Counted from the stretch's first letter, positions 16,114-25,799 are shown. The stretch is 64,000 nt of DNA from Arthrobacter zhaoxinii (GCF_025244925.1 NZ_CP104275.1:620001-684000), one strand, 5' to 3'. Notes: generated by a model from the sequence alone, not told the origin. A program made the numbers and translations.

Positions 16114-17913
16114 GTGAGCAAAAACTTCCCTCTTACGGATCCGGACCGCCCATGGACCCGCCACTACAGCGAGGGAGTTCTGGAAGGCTTCAGCCTCCCG
16201 GACGAGTCCCTCGTTGACGTGGTGGAGAACTCGGTCCGCAAATACCGGTCAAAGCCCGCCCTGCAGTTTTTTGGTGCCACCACTTCCTATGAGGAGCTGG
16301 GTGATCAGATCCGCCGTGCCGCGGCAGGATTACTGAAGCTTGGCGTCCGCAAGGGGGACCGGGTGGCGCTCGTGCTGCCCAACTCGCCCCAGCATGTTGT
16401 CGCGTTCTACGCCGTGCTGCGGCTTGGTGCCGTGGTCGTGGAGCACAACCCCCTCTACACGGACCGTGAACTGCGGCACCAGTTCGAGGACCACGGTGCC
16501 ACCGTTGCCGTGGTCTGGGACAAGGTAGTGGAGAACGTCCAGAAGCTGCCGGCGGACATTCCCGTCCGCAGCATCGTCTCAGTGGAATTGATCCCGGCCA
16601 TGCCGCTGGTCAACCGGCTGGCGCTGAAGCTGCCGATTCCTGCCCTTCGCGCGGCGCGTGCGGCACTATCCGCCGAGAAGCGTCCGCCCCGGCACCCGCG
16701 GAAGCTCGTCCGATGGCAGGACCTCTTGGACAACCGCCCGCTGCGCAAGCGTTATCCCCGGCCGGAGCCCGCGGACCTGGCGGCCATCCAGTACACCAGC
16801 GGAACCACGGCCGATCCCAAGGGCGCGATGCTGACGCACGCGAACCTTGTGGCCAACACCGCGCAGGGAAAGGCCTGGGTCCCGGGCCTGCGGCCCGGAC
16901 ACGAAACCTTCTACGCCGTGCTGCCCATGTTCCACGCGTACGGGCTGACCCTGTGCCTTACCACCGCCATGAGCCTGGGCGCCCAGGTGGTGCTGTTCCC
17001 CAAGTTCGACGTGGACATGACGCTCAAGGCCATGAAGAAGACCCCGGCCACCTTCCTCCCCGCTGTGCCGCCGATTTACGAGCGTTTGGCCGAAGCCGCC
17101 AAGGAACAGAACATTTCCCTCAAAGGCGTCCGGTCCGCAATTTCCGGTGCCATGAACCTCCCGCCCCGAACGGTCGAAATCTGGGAAGAAGCCACCGGCG
17201 GCCTCCTGATCGAAGGCTACGGCCTGACCGAAACGTCTCCGATCGCGCTGGGCAACCCGTTCGCCAAGTCGCGGAAACCGGGAACGGTGGGCGTTCCCTT
17301 CCCGCTGACCGATATTCGGGTCGTGGATCCTGAGCATCCGACCGTCGAGGTGCCCCAGGGCCAGCGGGGTGAACTGCTGATCAAGGGCCCGCAGGTCTTT
17401 GGCGGCTACTGGAACAAGCCACGCGAAACCGAGGCGGTACTGCTCGACGGCGGCTGGTTCCGGACCGGGGATATTGTCACCGTGGATGAGGACGGCTTTG
17501 TCAGCATCGTCGACCGGATCAAGGAACTGATCATTACCGGCGGGTTCAATGTTTCCCCGTCCGAGGTGGAAGACGCCCTGAAGCGCCATGAATCCGTGGA
17601 CGACGTCGCCGTCGTCGGCCTGCTCCGTTCGGGCGGCGGGGAGGACGTGGTTGCGGCCGTAGTACCGAAGGCCGGCGCCCGGTTCAACGCCGAGGAGCTG
17701 CGGGCCTACGTGCGCAAGGAACTGGCAGCCTACAAGGTGCCGCGCCGGATCGTGGAAATCCAGGAGCTGCCGAAGTCCTTGATCGGCAAGGTCCTGCGCC
17801 GCCATGTGCGTGACAGCCTGCAGAACAGCCAGACCGGTTCCGAGACCCCGAGTGCGCCGGCGGACGGTGCCGATGACTCGATTTCCCCGACTGACCTCCA
17901 GAACAAGCCCTGA
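16114..17913 (+). CDS. Long-chain fatty-acid--CoA ligase
   Basis: AMP-forming acyl-CoA synthetase of the ANL superfamily, 599 residues, which activates fatty acids to acyl-CoA. Motifs are the P-loop-like YTSGTTADPKGAMLTHAN (about 225-242), the A5 region GYGLTETSPIAL (about 369-380), A7 GWFRTGDI with the ribose-binding Asp, A8 DRIKELIITGGFNV and the A10 lysine in PKSLIGKVLRR (about 553-563). It resembles FadD15-like actinobacterial ligases. The start is GTG directly after a TACAGT box. A 16-base gap separates it from the AI-2E family gene, probably cotranscribed. Confidence 0.9.
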   Translation: MSKNFPLTDPDRPWTRHYSEGVLEGFSLPDESLVDVVENSVRKYRSKPALQFFGATTSYEELGDQIRRAAAGLLKLGVRKGDRVALVLPNSPQHVVAFYAVLRLGAVVVEHNPLYTDRELRHQFEDHGATVAVVWDKVVENVQKLPADIPVRSIVSVELIPAMPLVNRLALKLPIPALRAARAALSAEKRPPRHPRKLVRWQDLLDNRPLRKRYPRPEPADLAAIQYTSGTTADPKGAMLTHANLVANTAQGKAWVPGLRPGHETFYAVLPMFHAYGLTLCLTTAMSLGAQVVLFPKFDVDMTLKAMKKTPATFLPAVPPIYERLAEAAKEQNISLKGVRSAISGAMNLPPRTVEIWEEATGGLLIEGYGLTETSPIALGNPFAKSRKPGTVGVPFPLTDIRVVDPEHPTVEVPQGQRGELLIKGPQVFGGYWNKPRETEAVLLDGGWFRTGDIVTVDEDGFVSIVDRIKELIITGGFNVSPSEVEDALKRHESVDDVAVVGLLRSGGGEDVVAAVVPKAGARFNAEELRAYVRKELAAYKVPRRIVEIQELPKSLIGKVLRRHVRDSLQNSQTGSETPSAPADGADDSISPTDLQNKP

Positions 17914-17929
17914 GCAGGAAAGAGCGAAC

Positions 17930-19096
17930 ATGAGCGCATCAAGCCCGGAACGGGCTGCACGGGATACCCAACCTGACCACGCGAGGCCCGGCCGCTACTG
18001 GAGCGGTGCACTCGGCCACGCCGGGCAGCGCTCGGCCCAGATCCTGCTGATCCTGCTGCTGGTTTCCGTGACGGTCTACGGGCTGCTTCAGGTCACGCTG
18101 GTGGTGATCCCCGTCCTGCTGGCGCTCATTCTCGGTGCCGCAATTGCTCCGTTCGTGAACTGGCTGCGCCGGAAGGGCTGGCCCAGTGCCCTGGCGACAG
18201 GGCTGTCCTTCCTGTTGCTGCTTGCCCTCTTCGGCGGGCTGGTGACCGGCATCGCCTTCGCCATCCGCAGCGAGTGGAGCGACCTGGTGGACCAGGCCGT
18301 TGCAGGCTTCGAGAAGCTTTACGACTTTGTGCTCAACGGGCCGCTCCCGGTTGACCAGGAGATGCTCGCCAACGCACGGGACAGCGTGATCGACTTCGCC
18401 ACCAGCAGCACCGTCAGCAGCGGGGCCATTGCGGGTATTTCCGCGGCAACCTCGTTCGCCACCGGATTCCTGCTGATGGCAGTGGTCCTGTTCTACTTCC
18501 TCAAGGACGGCGACCGGATCTGGGCGTTCTTCCTGCGGATGTTCCCGGAAGGGGACCGGCGCGACAAGGCCCGCCTCTCCGGTTTCCGTGTGATGGAGGT
18601 CCTGGGCGGGTACATCCGCGGCACTGCCATTGTGGCGCTGGTCGATTCCGTATGCATCGGTGCGGCCCTGTTCATCCTGCAGGTTCCGCTGGCACTGCCG
18701 CTGACCGTGATTGTTTTCGTCGGTTCCTTCATTCCGCTGGTCGGCGCCACGGCAGCCGGGGTCTTCGCCGCGCTGATCGCCCTTGTGGCCAACGGGCCGG
18801 TTGTCGCCCTGATCGTGATCATCGTGATCATTGCGGTGAACCAGCTCGAGGGTAACTTCCTGCAGCCGGTGGTGATGGGCAAATCCCTCAGTATCCATGC
18901 CCTCGTGATCCTGCTGGCCCTGACCGCCGGAACCATCCTGGCCGGCATTGTCGGCGCCATCCTGGCCGTCCCGATCGCGGCAGTGGGCTGGGCCGTGATC
19001 AAGGTCTGGACCGGAGAAGACGACGGCGAAGACCTCGACGCGAAGGAAATCCCGGATCCGAAGGACCAGCCGGAAATGGAATCGGCGGAAAGCTAA
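17930..19096 (+). CDS. AI-2E family transporter
   Basis: Polytopic membrane protein of the AI-2E transporter family (YdiK/PerM/TqsA group), 388 residues. Two helices (about 40-85), a hydrophilic domain (about 110-165) and five further helices follow the family plan; LFYFLKDGDRIW (about 186-197), GSFIPLVGATAAG (about 264-276) and the region NQLEGNFLQPVVMGKSLSIH (about 304-323) are family hallmarks. Members have been linked to AI-2 export, Na+/H+ antiport and other efflux; the substrate here is unknown. ATG 17930 follows AGGAAAGAG. The acidic tail is cytoplasmic. The gene converges on the SSS gene with 18 bases between stops. Confidence 0.88.
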   Translation: MSASSPERAARDTQPDHARPGRYWSGALGHAGQRSAQILLILLLVSVTVYGLLQVTLVVIPVLLALILGAAIAPFVNWLRRKGWPSALATGLSFLLLLALFGGLVTGIAFAIRSEWSDLVDQAVAGFEKLYDFVLNGPLPVDQEMLANARDSVIDFATSSTVSSGAIAGISAATSFATGFLLMAVVLFYFLKDGDRIWAFFLRMFPEGDRRDKARLSGFRVMEVLGGYIRGTAIVALVDSVCIGAALFILQVPLALPLTVIVFVGSFIPLVGATAAGVFAALIALVANGPVVALIVIIVIIAVNQLEGNFLQPVVMGKSLSIHALVILLALTAGTILAGIVGAILAVPIAAVGWAVIKVWTGEDDGEDLDAKEIPDPKDQPEMESAES

Positions 19097-19114
19097 CCGC
19101 CGGCAGATCTACGG

Positions 19115-20647
19115 CTAGGTGGCCGGCACCTCTTCCGCTTGCACGGAACCGGTGCCGGCCACCCGCTTGTCCCAGGCTGCACGGACCTCAGGATCCGTGG
19201 GCCGGGAGAGCAGGGAAACCGCCCAGTAGACAATGACCGAGGCGATAAGGCCGAAGTAGATCGGTTCATTGGCGTATACACCGTCGTACGGGGCGGCAGC
19301 CTGGATCTCCAGGTAGATCATGGTCCCCAGGGTCACGACTGTTCCAACACCCATCGAGACGGCTGCACCCAGTCCGGTGCCGCGCTTCCAGACCAGTCCG
19401 CCCAGGATGCTCACCAGCAGGCCACCCACCAAAATGTCGTAGGCAATAGTCAGCGCAGCGACCACGTCCTGGACCACTATGGCCACAATGATCGCGACAA
19501 CGCCCAGCCCGAGGACCCAGTAGCGGTTGGAGGCGATGTCTTCCCCGGCGTCGTCCCCGGTCTCCGGTTCGGTGCCGGCGCTCCGGCCGGTGGACGTGGC
19601 CGCGTCACGGCGGAACCATCCGCGGACGAAGGGAACGACGTCGGTCCGCGCGACTGTGGCCGCAGCTATCAGCGCCCCCGAGGCAGTGGACATCATGGCG
19701 GCCACCGCAGCGGCCAGGACGAGCCCGCCGAGGCCGACGGGCAGCAGGTTCATCGCGACATCGGCGTAGACATCATCCTGGGACTCCACCGCGGAAAGAG
19801 CGACGCTGGCGCCCATGCCGATCAGTGCCCCGGCCACGCCGTAGAGGATGCAGTAGATCCCCGCTGCGGTGCCGCCCCAGCGGGCGATCAGCGGGGTGCG
19901 TGCCGTGAAGACCCGCTGCCAGATATCCTGGCCGATCAGCAGACCCAGCGTGTAGACCACAAAATAAGTCACGATGCTCTGCGCGCCGATACCTGTGATG
20001 CTGAAGAATTCCGCTCCCGCACGCTCCCGGATGCCGTCAAGGCCCCCGGCGGCGGAGAGCGTGAAGGGCAGCATCAGGGCGAAGACGCCGATGGTCTTGA
20101 TCACGAACTGCGCCATGTCGGCGAGCGTGATGGACCACATCCCGCCGATGGTGGAGTAGACGAGGACGACGGCGCCGCCCACGGCGATGGCCACCCACCG
20201 CTCAAAGCCAAAGAGGACCACGAAAATGGTGGCATAGGCGCCGGTGGAGGTGGCGCAGAGCATCAGCGTGTAGGCCAGCATCACGATCGAGGAGACCTTG
20301 GTTGATTCGGTCCCGTAACGCAGGGACAGCATCTGCGACACCGTGTAGATCCGCAGCTTCTGCAATGTGGAGGCGAAGAGCAGGCTGAGGAGCAGGACCC
20401 CGGTGCCGATGGCGACCACCAGCCACATGCCGGAGATGCCGTACTTGTAACCGAGGCCCACCCCGCCGACGGTGGAGGCACCGCCGAGGACCACGGCGGC
20501 CATCGTGCCGGTGTAAAAGAGCGGCCCCAGCCGGCGGCCCGCCACCAGATAGTCGCTGACGTTCCTGGTGCGGGACTTGCCCCACCAGCCGAAACCCAGC
20601 ATGGCCAACAGATAGAGGACCACAATGGTCCCGTTGATGTATTCCAT
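19115..20647 (-). CDS. Sodium:solute symporter family protein
   Basis: SSS-family Na+-coupled symporter of 510 residues with about thirteen membrane helices of the LeuT fold. Helix 1 begins NGTIVVLYLLAMLGFGWWGK, followed by DYLVAGRRLGPLFY, and the unwound region and sodium site are in GGASTVGGVGLGYKYG (about 55-70). A hydrophilic insert rich in Gly, Thr and acid (about 345-375) separates the last helices. Substrate is unknown; being divergent from an XRE-cupin regulator and one gene away from a ureohydrolase, it probably imports a guanidino compound, arginine or a polyamine. Its promoter, TTGACG-N18-TACTTT, lies under an inverted repeat. Confidence 0.88.
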   Translation of the reverse strand: MEYINGTIVVLYLLAMLGFGWWGKSRTRNVSDYLVAGRRLGPLFYTGTMAAVVLGGASTVGGVGLGYKYGISGMWLVVAIGTGVLLLSLLFASTLQKLRIYTVSQMLSLRYGTESTKVSSIVMLAYTLMLCATSTGAYATIFVVLFGFERWVAIAVGGAVVLVYSTIGGMWSITLADMAQFVIKTIGVFALMLPFTLSAAGGLDGIRERAGAEFFSITGIGAQSIVTYFVVYTLGLLIGQDIWQRVFTARTPLIARWGGTAAGIYCILYGVAGALIGMGASVALSAVESQDDVYADVAMNLLPVGLGGLVLAAAVAAMMSTASGALIAAATVARTDVVPFVRGWFRRDAATSTGRSAGTEPETGDDAGEDIASNRYWVLGLGVVAIIVAIVVQDVVAALTIAYDILVGGLLVSILGGLVWKRGTGLGAAVSMGVGTVVTLGTMIYLEIQAAAPYDGVYANEPIYFGLIASVIVYWAVSLLSRPTDPEVRAAWDKRVAGTGSVQAEEVPAT

Positions 20648-20682
20648 TGCAGTCCTCGGGCTAGGTGGCGGCGGAAAACGAA

Positions 20683-20697
20683 TTGCCTCTGAGGCAA
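20683..20697. promoter_or_regulatory. Perfect palindrome TTGCCTC-T-GAGGCAA
   Basis: A 15-bp perfect palindrome in the untranslated leader of the symporter gene, 36 bases upstream of its start codon. The Leu-zipper or HTH dimer that would bind it is unknown; the adjacent XRE regulator is the obvious candidate. Confidence 0.45.
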
Positions 20698-20706
20698 CAA
20701 GTGTTT

Positions 20707-20740
20707 ACTGAAAGTAGTGTGTTTTCAGTCACGCCGTCAA
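20707..20740 (-). promoter_or_regulatory. Symporter promoter with overlapping operator
   Basis: On the minus strand, -35 TTGACG (20740-20735) and -10 TACTTT (20716-20711) are 18 bases apart. The perfect inverted repeat ACTGAAA-N9-TTTCAGT (20707-20729) covers the -10 box and most of the spacer, so a protein bound here would repress. It also lies about 70-90 bases upstream of the regulator gene. Confidence 0.55.
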
Positions 20741-20787
20741 TTTAGCTGCCCTGCGCTACAAGCGCGTTACGGGCAGGTTTCCCTCGG

Positions 20788-20793
20788 TATGCT
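20788..20793 (+). promoter_or_regulatory. -10 box TATGCT of XRE regulator gene
   Basis: TATGCT ends seven bases before ATG 20801, giving a leaderless start and excluding the longer frames beginning at 20717 or 20789. Confidence 0.5.
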
Positions 20794-20800
20794 CGTAAAT

Positions 20801-21376
20801 ATGAAGGCCCTGCCCGTAGAACCGACCAACGCCCCGATAGCCATCGGTGTGCGCATCCGCTCTGCCCGCCAGACCCGGCATCTGACCATTGAGCAGGTAG
20901 CCGAGGCCACCGGGCTCACCAAAGGGTTCCTCAGCCGCGTGGAGCGGGACCTGACCTCCCCCTCGGTGGCCTCGCTGCTCACGCTGTGCCAGGTGCTGTC
21001 CATCAGCATCGGAGACCTCTTCGCTGCGCCGGAAACCAACGTGACGCGCCTGGCGGATGCCCCGCGTATCAGTCTGGGCGGTGAAGGCATCGTGGAACGG
21101 CTGGTCACGGCCCGGACCGAGCGCCGCGTGCAGGTGGTCCGCTCCGTGGTGGCACCGGGCGGGTCGGGGGAAGCCGACCTCTATTCCGTGGACTGTGAGG
21201 TTGAGGTGCTGCATGTGGCCCAGGGCAGCTTCGAACTGATTCTCGGCAGTGAGCGTATCCCCCTGACCACGGGGGATACGGTGACCTTCCCCGGCCGGGA
21301 GCCGCACTCGTGGCACAACCCGTCCGACGAGGAAGCCGTTGTGCTCTGGACCCTCGTCAGTCCCGGCGGTGTCTAG
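20801..21376 (+). CDS. XRE-family regulator with cupin sensor domain
   Basis: Transcription regulator of 191 residues. An N-terminal Cro/C1-type helix-turn-helix (about 17-72) contains RHLTIEQVAEATGLTKGFLS and RVERDLTSPSVASLLTLCQV. A C-terminal cupin (about 110-188) has the second cupin motif PLTTGDTVTFPGREPHSWHN and probably binds a small ligand. This plan is that of PuuR-type and related regulators of polyamine and amino-acid catabolism. It is divergent from the symporter gene, and operators in that gap suggest it controls both. Its stop codon overlaps that of the convergent monooxygenase gene by four bases (CTAG). Confidence 0.9.
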   Translation: MKALPVEPTNAPIAIGVRIRSARQTRHLTIEQVAEATGLTKGFLSRVERDLTSPSVASLLTLCQVLSISIGDLFAAPETNVTRLADAPRISLGGEGIVERLVTARTERRVQVVRSVVAPGGSGEADLYSVDCEVEVLHVAQGSFELILGSERIPLTTGDTVTFPGREPHSWHNPSDEEAVVLWTLVSPGGV

Positions 21377-23040
21377 GCCGCGGCTTCGCCGGTCAGCCGC
21401 TGCAGGTATTCCACCGCGCCGGTGATGTCCCTGCCGGAGGACCGGTAGCCCACATAGCCGTCGGGGCGGATGACCAGCAGTTCGGGCCGGCGCGAGCTCA
21501 GTCCCAGACGGTGGAAGGCCAGGCCGCTGACGTCCTTGATGATGCCGGGAGCATTGGCAATGAGGCTGCTGCCGACGGTCAGCTGCTGGATATTCAGCAG
21601 GCCGGCGAGCTGGGGCAGCGCTGCCCGGAGCTGGTGCGGGGCATCCTGCGGCCAGCCGGGTCCGCTGAGGAGGAGGGAGAAGCCGGGCGTGGCCACCAGG
21701 TCCTGCAGCCGCCGTTCCCTGTCCTGGTACATAACATCGGCGTCGGGCAGGCGGTCGCCCGGCCGCGGTCCGCGGGCCAGCTTGTCCGGCAGGCGGGAGG
21801 CCCCGGCGTCGACTATGCTGCTGCCGCGGTAATTGATGTTCAGCTGCGCCATGGTGCGGAAGAGCCGTGAGCGCAGTCCGTCCCAGGCCATCGCCTTGGG
21901 CGCCAGCGCGGGCAGGAGCTTGGTGCGGGGCAGCTTCTTCAGCCCGTTGCGGCTGGTGGCCAGCTTGAAGACGCGGTCCGTCGTGGACACTACTTCCTGG
22001 CCCACGGGGCGGCGCTCGGCGTGGTAGCTGTCGATCAGCTCGTCGCTGGCGAGGCCGCGGGCACCGAGTGCGAGTTTCCAGCCCAGGTTGAGGGCATCCT
22101 GGATGCCGGTGTTCATGCCCTGGGCAGCCACGGGGGAGTGGACATGGGCCGCGTCTCCGGCCAGGAATACGGAGCCGCGCTGGAAGTACTCGGCCATCTG
22201 GTGTGAAAGGCGGAAGGTGCTGATCCACTGCGGGTCCCGTACCTGCAGTGCGCCATGCGTGAAGGTATCGGCCAGTCCCTGAAGGGTTTCCAGCGTGGCT
22301 GGCTGGTGCGGCGGCAGAATGGCGATCATCCGCCAGGTGGCCGAGCCGCCGAGCGGGAAGAGGAAGAGGAAGCCGTCCTCGGTCGGGTAGGAATGCACAG
22401 CGTCCTGTTCCGCGCCGTCAATCTCGACGTCGGCCAGGATGAAGGTGTCGGGGTAGGCGCCGCCGCGCCAGTCCATACCTGCCTTGGCGCGGACCGTGCT
22501 CCCGGCGCCGTCTGCGCCCACAACGTAGCGGGCACGGATGCGCTCGATGCCGCGGTCCATGCGCTGGATCTTCGCTTCCATGCCGGCAAACGGGTCCTCG
22601 GGATCCAGCCGCTCCAGGTCCTGCAGCTCGGCGCCGCGCTCAATGCGGACCCGGCGGGAGAGCAGATGCTGGGTCAGGATGCGCTCGGTTTCCGTCTGGG
22701 ACAGGAACAGCAGCTGCTGGAAGGCTGAGTCTTCCAGGCCGGTGTCGAACAGATCCACTTCCAGCGTTTCCTCCGGCAGATGGAGGTGCAGCTCGCGGGC
22801 GGGGCGCCCGGCGGCAACCAGTTCCCCGCTGACGCCGAAGGGGCGCAGTGCTTCCAGGGTGCGGGGCTGGATGGCGATGGCCCGCGATTCGGTCCCGGGC
22901 GACTGTCGCCGGTCAATGATGCGGAAGCTGGCGCCGAAAGCGGCCAGCTGCGCGGCCAGTGCAAGCCCGGTGGGGCCGGCTCCCACAATCAGGACATCGA
23001 CGTCGTAGTTCGGGTCTTCGCTGTTATCGTGAGCCGCCAT
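21373..23040 (-). CDS. FAD-dependent aromatic hydroxylase family
   Basis: Class A flavoprotein monooxygenase (PHBH fold, PheA/TfdB/MhpA group) of 555 residues. FAD motifs are VLIVGAGPTGLALAAQLA (about 16-33), the DG motif ARYVVGADGAGSTVR (about 168-182) and GDAAHVHSPVAAQGMNTG (about 297-314), which binds both cofactor and pyrophosphate. A thioredoxin-like C-terminal domain of about 150 residues follows, as in phenol hydroxylases. The substrate is unknown. TAGGCT ends six bases before ATG 23040, so the transcript is leaderless. It is divergent from the ureohydrolase gene, which suggests but does not prove a shared pathway or shared control. Confidence 0.88.
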   Translation of the reverse strand: MAAHDNSEDPNYDVDVLIVGAGPTGLALAAQLAAFGASFRIIDRRQSPGTESRAIAIQPRTLEALRPFGVSGELVAAGRPARELHLHLPEETLEVDLFDTGLEDSAFQQLLFLSQTETERILTQHLLSRRVRIERGAELQDLERLDPEDPFAGMEAKIQRMDRGIERIRARYVVGADGAGSTVRAKAGMDWRGGAYPDTFILADVEIDGAEQDAVHSYPTEDGFLFLFPLGGSATWRMIAILPPHQPATLETLQGLADTFTHGALQVRDPQWISTFRLSHQMAEYFQRGSVFLAGDAAHVHSPVAAQGMNTGIQDALNLGWKLALGARGLASDELIDSYHAERRPVGQEVVSTTDRVFKLATSRNGLKKLPRTKLLPALAPKAMAWDGLRSRLFRTMAQLNINYRGSSIVDAGASRLPDKLARGPRPGDRLPDADVMYQDRERRLQDLVATPGFSLLLSGPGWPQDAPHQLRAALPQLAGLLNIQQLTVGSSLIANAPGIIKDVSGLAFHRLGLSSRRPELLVIRPDGYVGYRSSGRDITGAVEYLQRLTGEAAA

Positions 23041-23055
23041 GCTCTCAGCCTAGTC

Positions 23056-23117
23056 TTGACCCCGACGGCAGTTCCACTTTAGCTTTTGGGTAAACTTTTG
23101 GTTACTCTCAGGTAACC
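23056..23117 (+). promoter_or_regulatory. Promoter/operator of ureohydrolase operon
   Basis: A possible promoter TTGACC (23056-23061) - 17 bases - TTAGCT (23079-23084) is followed by the inverted repeat GGTTAC-TCTCAG-GTAACC (23100-23117), just after the expected start site. The complement of 23083-23095 reads GTTTACCCAAAAG, similar to GTTTACTGAAAG in the symporter operator (20703-20714), so one regulator may bind both. Confidence 0.4.
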
Positions 23118-23164
23118 CTCGACGCCGAGTGACGGCGACCACCCTGGAACCGGAGACAGTACCC

Positions 23165-24139
23165 ATGAACAACCTTCCCCGCGTGAACGCCAACGGCCAC
23201 ATCGGACCCGTCGACGCCGCCCAGGTCCCGCGCTATGCCGGGGCTGCCACCTTCGCCCGCCTGCCCCGGCTGGACCAGGTGGAGCAGGCCGACGTCGCGG
23301 TGGTGGGGGTGCCTTTCGACAGCGGTGTCTCCTACCGGCCCGGGGCCCGGTTCGGCGGCAACCATGTCCGGGAGGCCAGCCGGCTGCTGCGGCCGTATCA
23401 CCCGGCGCTCGATGCCTCGCCGTTCGAAAACCTGCAGGTGGCCGATGCCGGCGATATGGCCGTGAACCCCTTCAATATCAACGAAGCGATCGAGACCGTC
23501 CAGCAGAACGCCCTGGACCTGACGGAGCAGGGCACCAAACTGCTGACGCTGGGCGGGGACCACACCATCGCCCTGCCGCTGCTGCGTGCCGCTGCCGAGC
23601 GGGCCGGCTCCCCGGTAGCCATGCTGCACTTTGATGCCCACCTGGACACCTGGGACACCTACTTCGGTGCGGAGTACACGCACGGCACCCCGTTCCGCCG
23701 TGCCGTCGAGGAAGGCATCCTGGACACCGAAGCCATCTCCCACGTCGGAACCCGCGGCCCGCTGTACGGCAAGAAGGACCTCGAGGATGACCGCCGCTTC
23801 GGCTTCGGCATCCTGACCTCCTCCGACGTCTTCCGGCAGGGCGTGGACGAGGTGGTGGCGAAACTGCGGGACCGCATCGGCAGCCGGCCGTTGTATATCT
23901 CCGTAGACATTGACGTCCTGGACCCGGCCCACGCCCCGGGCACCGGCACCCCCGAGGCCGGCGGCATCACCAGCCGCGAGCTGCTGGAGATCCTCCGCGG
24001 ACTGCGCGGACTCAACCTGGTGGGCGCCGACGTCGTCGAGGTCGCCCCCGCCTACGACCACGCGGACATCACCGCTGTGGCTGCCTCCCACGTCGCCTAT
24101 GACCTCATCACACTGATGGGACTGTCGGATGAGCACTGA
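23165..24139 (+). CDS. Agmatinase/guanidinobutyrase-type ureohydrolase
   Basis: Mn2+-dependent ureohydrolase of 324 residues that removes urea from a guanidino compound. The metal ligands are all present: His in GGDHTIALP (about 119-127), Asp/His/Asp in [12 protein letters not shown] (about 145-156) and Asp/Asp in [16 protein letters not shown] (about 240-255). Agmatine, guanidinobutyrate and guanidinopropionate are all possible substrates; the overlap with an AruI-like decarboxylase favours 4-guanidinobutyrate (GbuA-like). ATG 23165 has GGAGA at fair spacing; a GTG at 23129 would add 12 residues. The stop overlaps the next gene by 11 bases. Confidence 0.87.
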   Translation: MNNLPRVNANGHIGPVDAAQVPRYAGAATFARLPRLDQVEQADVAVVGVPFDSGVSYRPGARFGGNHVREASRLLRPYHPALDASPFENLQVADAGDMAVNPFNINEAIETVQQNALDLTEQGTKLLTLGGDHTIALPLLRAAAERAGSPVAMLHFDAHLDTWDTYFGAEYTHGTPFRRAVEEGILDTEAISHVGTRGPLYGKKDLEDDRRFGFGILTSSDVFRQGVDEVVAKLRDRIGSRPLYISVDIDVLDPAHAPGTGTPEAGGITSRELLEILRGLRGLNLVGADVVEVAPAYDHADITAVAASHVAYDLITLMGLSDEH

Positions 24140-25799
24140 TTCCGCAGCCACGGTTGTTCCCGGATCCGGCCCCGTCCGCAATGGCGGGGACCTGGTGGTG
24201 GAAACCCTCGAAGCACTCGGTGCCAGCAAGGTCTTCGGCATTCCCGGCCAGCACGCCCTGGGGCTCTTCGACGCACTCTCCCGCTCGCGGCTGGAATTTA
24301 TCTCCTCCCGGGTGGAAAACAACTCGGCCTTCGCCGCCGACGGTTTCTCGCGGGCGACCGGGAAAGTGGGGGTGCTGTTCCTCTCCACCGGCCCCGGCGC
24401 CCTGACCGCCCTGGCCGGACTGCAGGAGGCCTACGCCACCGGGGTGCCGATGATCGTGGTGGCCAGCCAGATTCCGATTGACGGACTCGGTGCCCGCCGC
24501 CGGGGGATGCTGCACCAACTCGATGACCAGAAGGCTTCGGCCGCCAATGTCACCAAAAGCCAGCGGCTGATCCAGCATGCCTCCGGCATCCCCTCGGCCA
24601 TTCAGGACGCCTGGACCGAAGCCATTTCCTCCCCGGCCGGACCGGTCTGGATCGAGGTTCCGCAGAACGTGCTGCTCAACCCGGTGATGGTGCCGGCCGT
24701 GGAAGATGCGCTCGCGGAACCGTTCGACAACCCGCCGCGCAGCGAGCTGGTCAAGGAAGCCGTGCGCTGGCTCTCTGAGGCCCGCCGGCCCGCCGTCATT
24801 GCCGGCGGGGGAGTCCGGCGCAGCGGTGCCGAAGCCGCACTGCTGTCCATTGCACAGAAGCTGCACGCCCCGGTGATCTGCACGCCCGGCGGCAACGGGG
24901 CCTTCCCCTGGAACCACCCGCTGTCCCTGCAGTCCTGGATGGAGGACCGGCATATGACGGAGGTCCTGGAGGACGCGGACGTACTGGTGGTCATCGGCTC
25001 CTCGCTGGGAGAAGTGACCTCCAATTACTTCACCATGGCCCCGCGCGGCCGGATCATCCAGATCGACGCCGAACCCCGGGTCCTGGAATCCAACCGTCCC
25101 GCTCTGGGCATCCGCGCCGATGCCCGGCAGGCCCTGGAGGCCCTCGACGCCGCGCTTCCGGCAGCGGAACACCGTCCCGACTGGCACGGCCAAAGCTCCG
25201 AGGAGCTGGTAGCCGGCGCCCTGGCCCGGGTGCAGGCACGGCTGGATACCCAGGGGCTGGACATGGAACGCCGCTTCATGGCGGACATCCGCGCCGCCGT
25301 CCCGGACGATATGCAGACCTACTGGGACATGACCATCTCCGCCTACTGGGCCTGGAGCTGCTGGGACGCGAAGTCCGGCCGGTTCCACTCCGCCCAGGGC
25401 GCCGGCGGGCTGGGGTACGGCTATCCGGGCGCCATCGGCGGTGCGGTGGGCCTGGGGGAGCGGGTGCTCGCCGTGTCCGGAGACGGCTCCGCCATGTACT
25501 CCATCGCCGAGCTGGCTACCGCCCGGCAGCATCGCCTTCCGGTCACCTGGCTGATTGTCGACGACGGCGGCTACGGCATCCTGCGCGAATACATGGAGGA
25601 CGCTTTCGGCAAGGCCACCGCCACGGAACTGGCCCGGCCGGATTTCGTGAAGCTGGCCGAATCTTTCGGAGTGCCGGCACGGCGCTGCGCTCCCGAGGAC
25701 ATCCGCACCGCACTGGCAGAGGCATTTGCCGGCGAGGGACCCAACGTCGTTGTGGTTGAAGCGCGGATAGGACTGTTTGCTCCCACCCACCTCGTCTGA
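24129..25799 (+). CDS. ThDP-dependent decarboxylase, AruI-like
   Basis: Thiamine-diphosphate enzyme of 556 residues with the three-domain acetolactate-synthase fold. The activating Glu is in [20 protein letters not shown] (about 59-78). The ThDP/Mg motif starts [18 protein letters not shown] and ends VDDGGYG (about 451-482), where the usual Asn-Asn is Asp-Asp. Length and partner match AruI, 5-guanidino-2-oxopentanoate decarboxylase of the arginine transaminase pathway (arginine to 2-ketoarginine to 4-guanidinobutyraldehyde). No small regulatory subunit of acetolactate synthase is nearby. The aminotransferase and aldehyde dehydrogenase of the pathway are not in the window, so the assignment is inference. 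Confidence 0.7.
   Translation: MSTDSAATVVPGSGPVRNGGDLVVETLEALGASKVFGIPGQHALGLFDALSRSRLEFISSRVENNSAFAADGFSRATGKVGVLFLSTGPGALTALAGLQEAYATGVPMIVVASQIPIDGLGARRRGMLHQLDDQKASAANVTKSQRLIQHASGIPSAIQDAWTEAISSPAGPVWIEVPQNVLLNPVMVPAVEDALAEPFDNPPRSELVKEAVRWLSEARRPAVIAGGGVRRSGAEAALLSIAQKLHAPVICTPGGNGAFPWNHPLSLQSWMEDRHMTEVLEDADVLVVIGSSLGEVTSNYFTMAPRGRIIQIDAEPRVLESNRPALGIRADARQALEALDAALPAAEHRPDWHGQSSEELVAGALARVQARLDTQGLDMERRFMADIRAAVPDDMQTYWDMTISAYWAWSCWDAKSGRFHSAQGAGGLGYGYPGAIGGAVGLGERVLAVSGDGSAMYSIAELATARQHRLPVTWLIVDDGGYGILREYMEDAFGKATATELARPDFVKLAESFGVPARRCAPEDIRTALAEAFAGEGPNVVVVEARIGLFAPTHLV

Noticed and set aside
24129..25799. Clavulanate-type pair (CEAS plus proclavaminate amidinohydrolase)
   Set aside because: A ThDP enzyme next to a ureohydrolase also occurs in clavulanic acid clusters, but no beta-lactam synthetase or clavaminate synthase genes are present, so arginine catabolism fits better.
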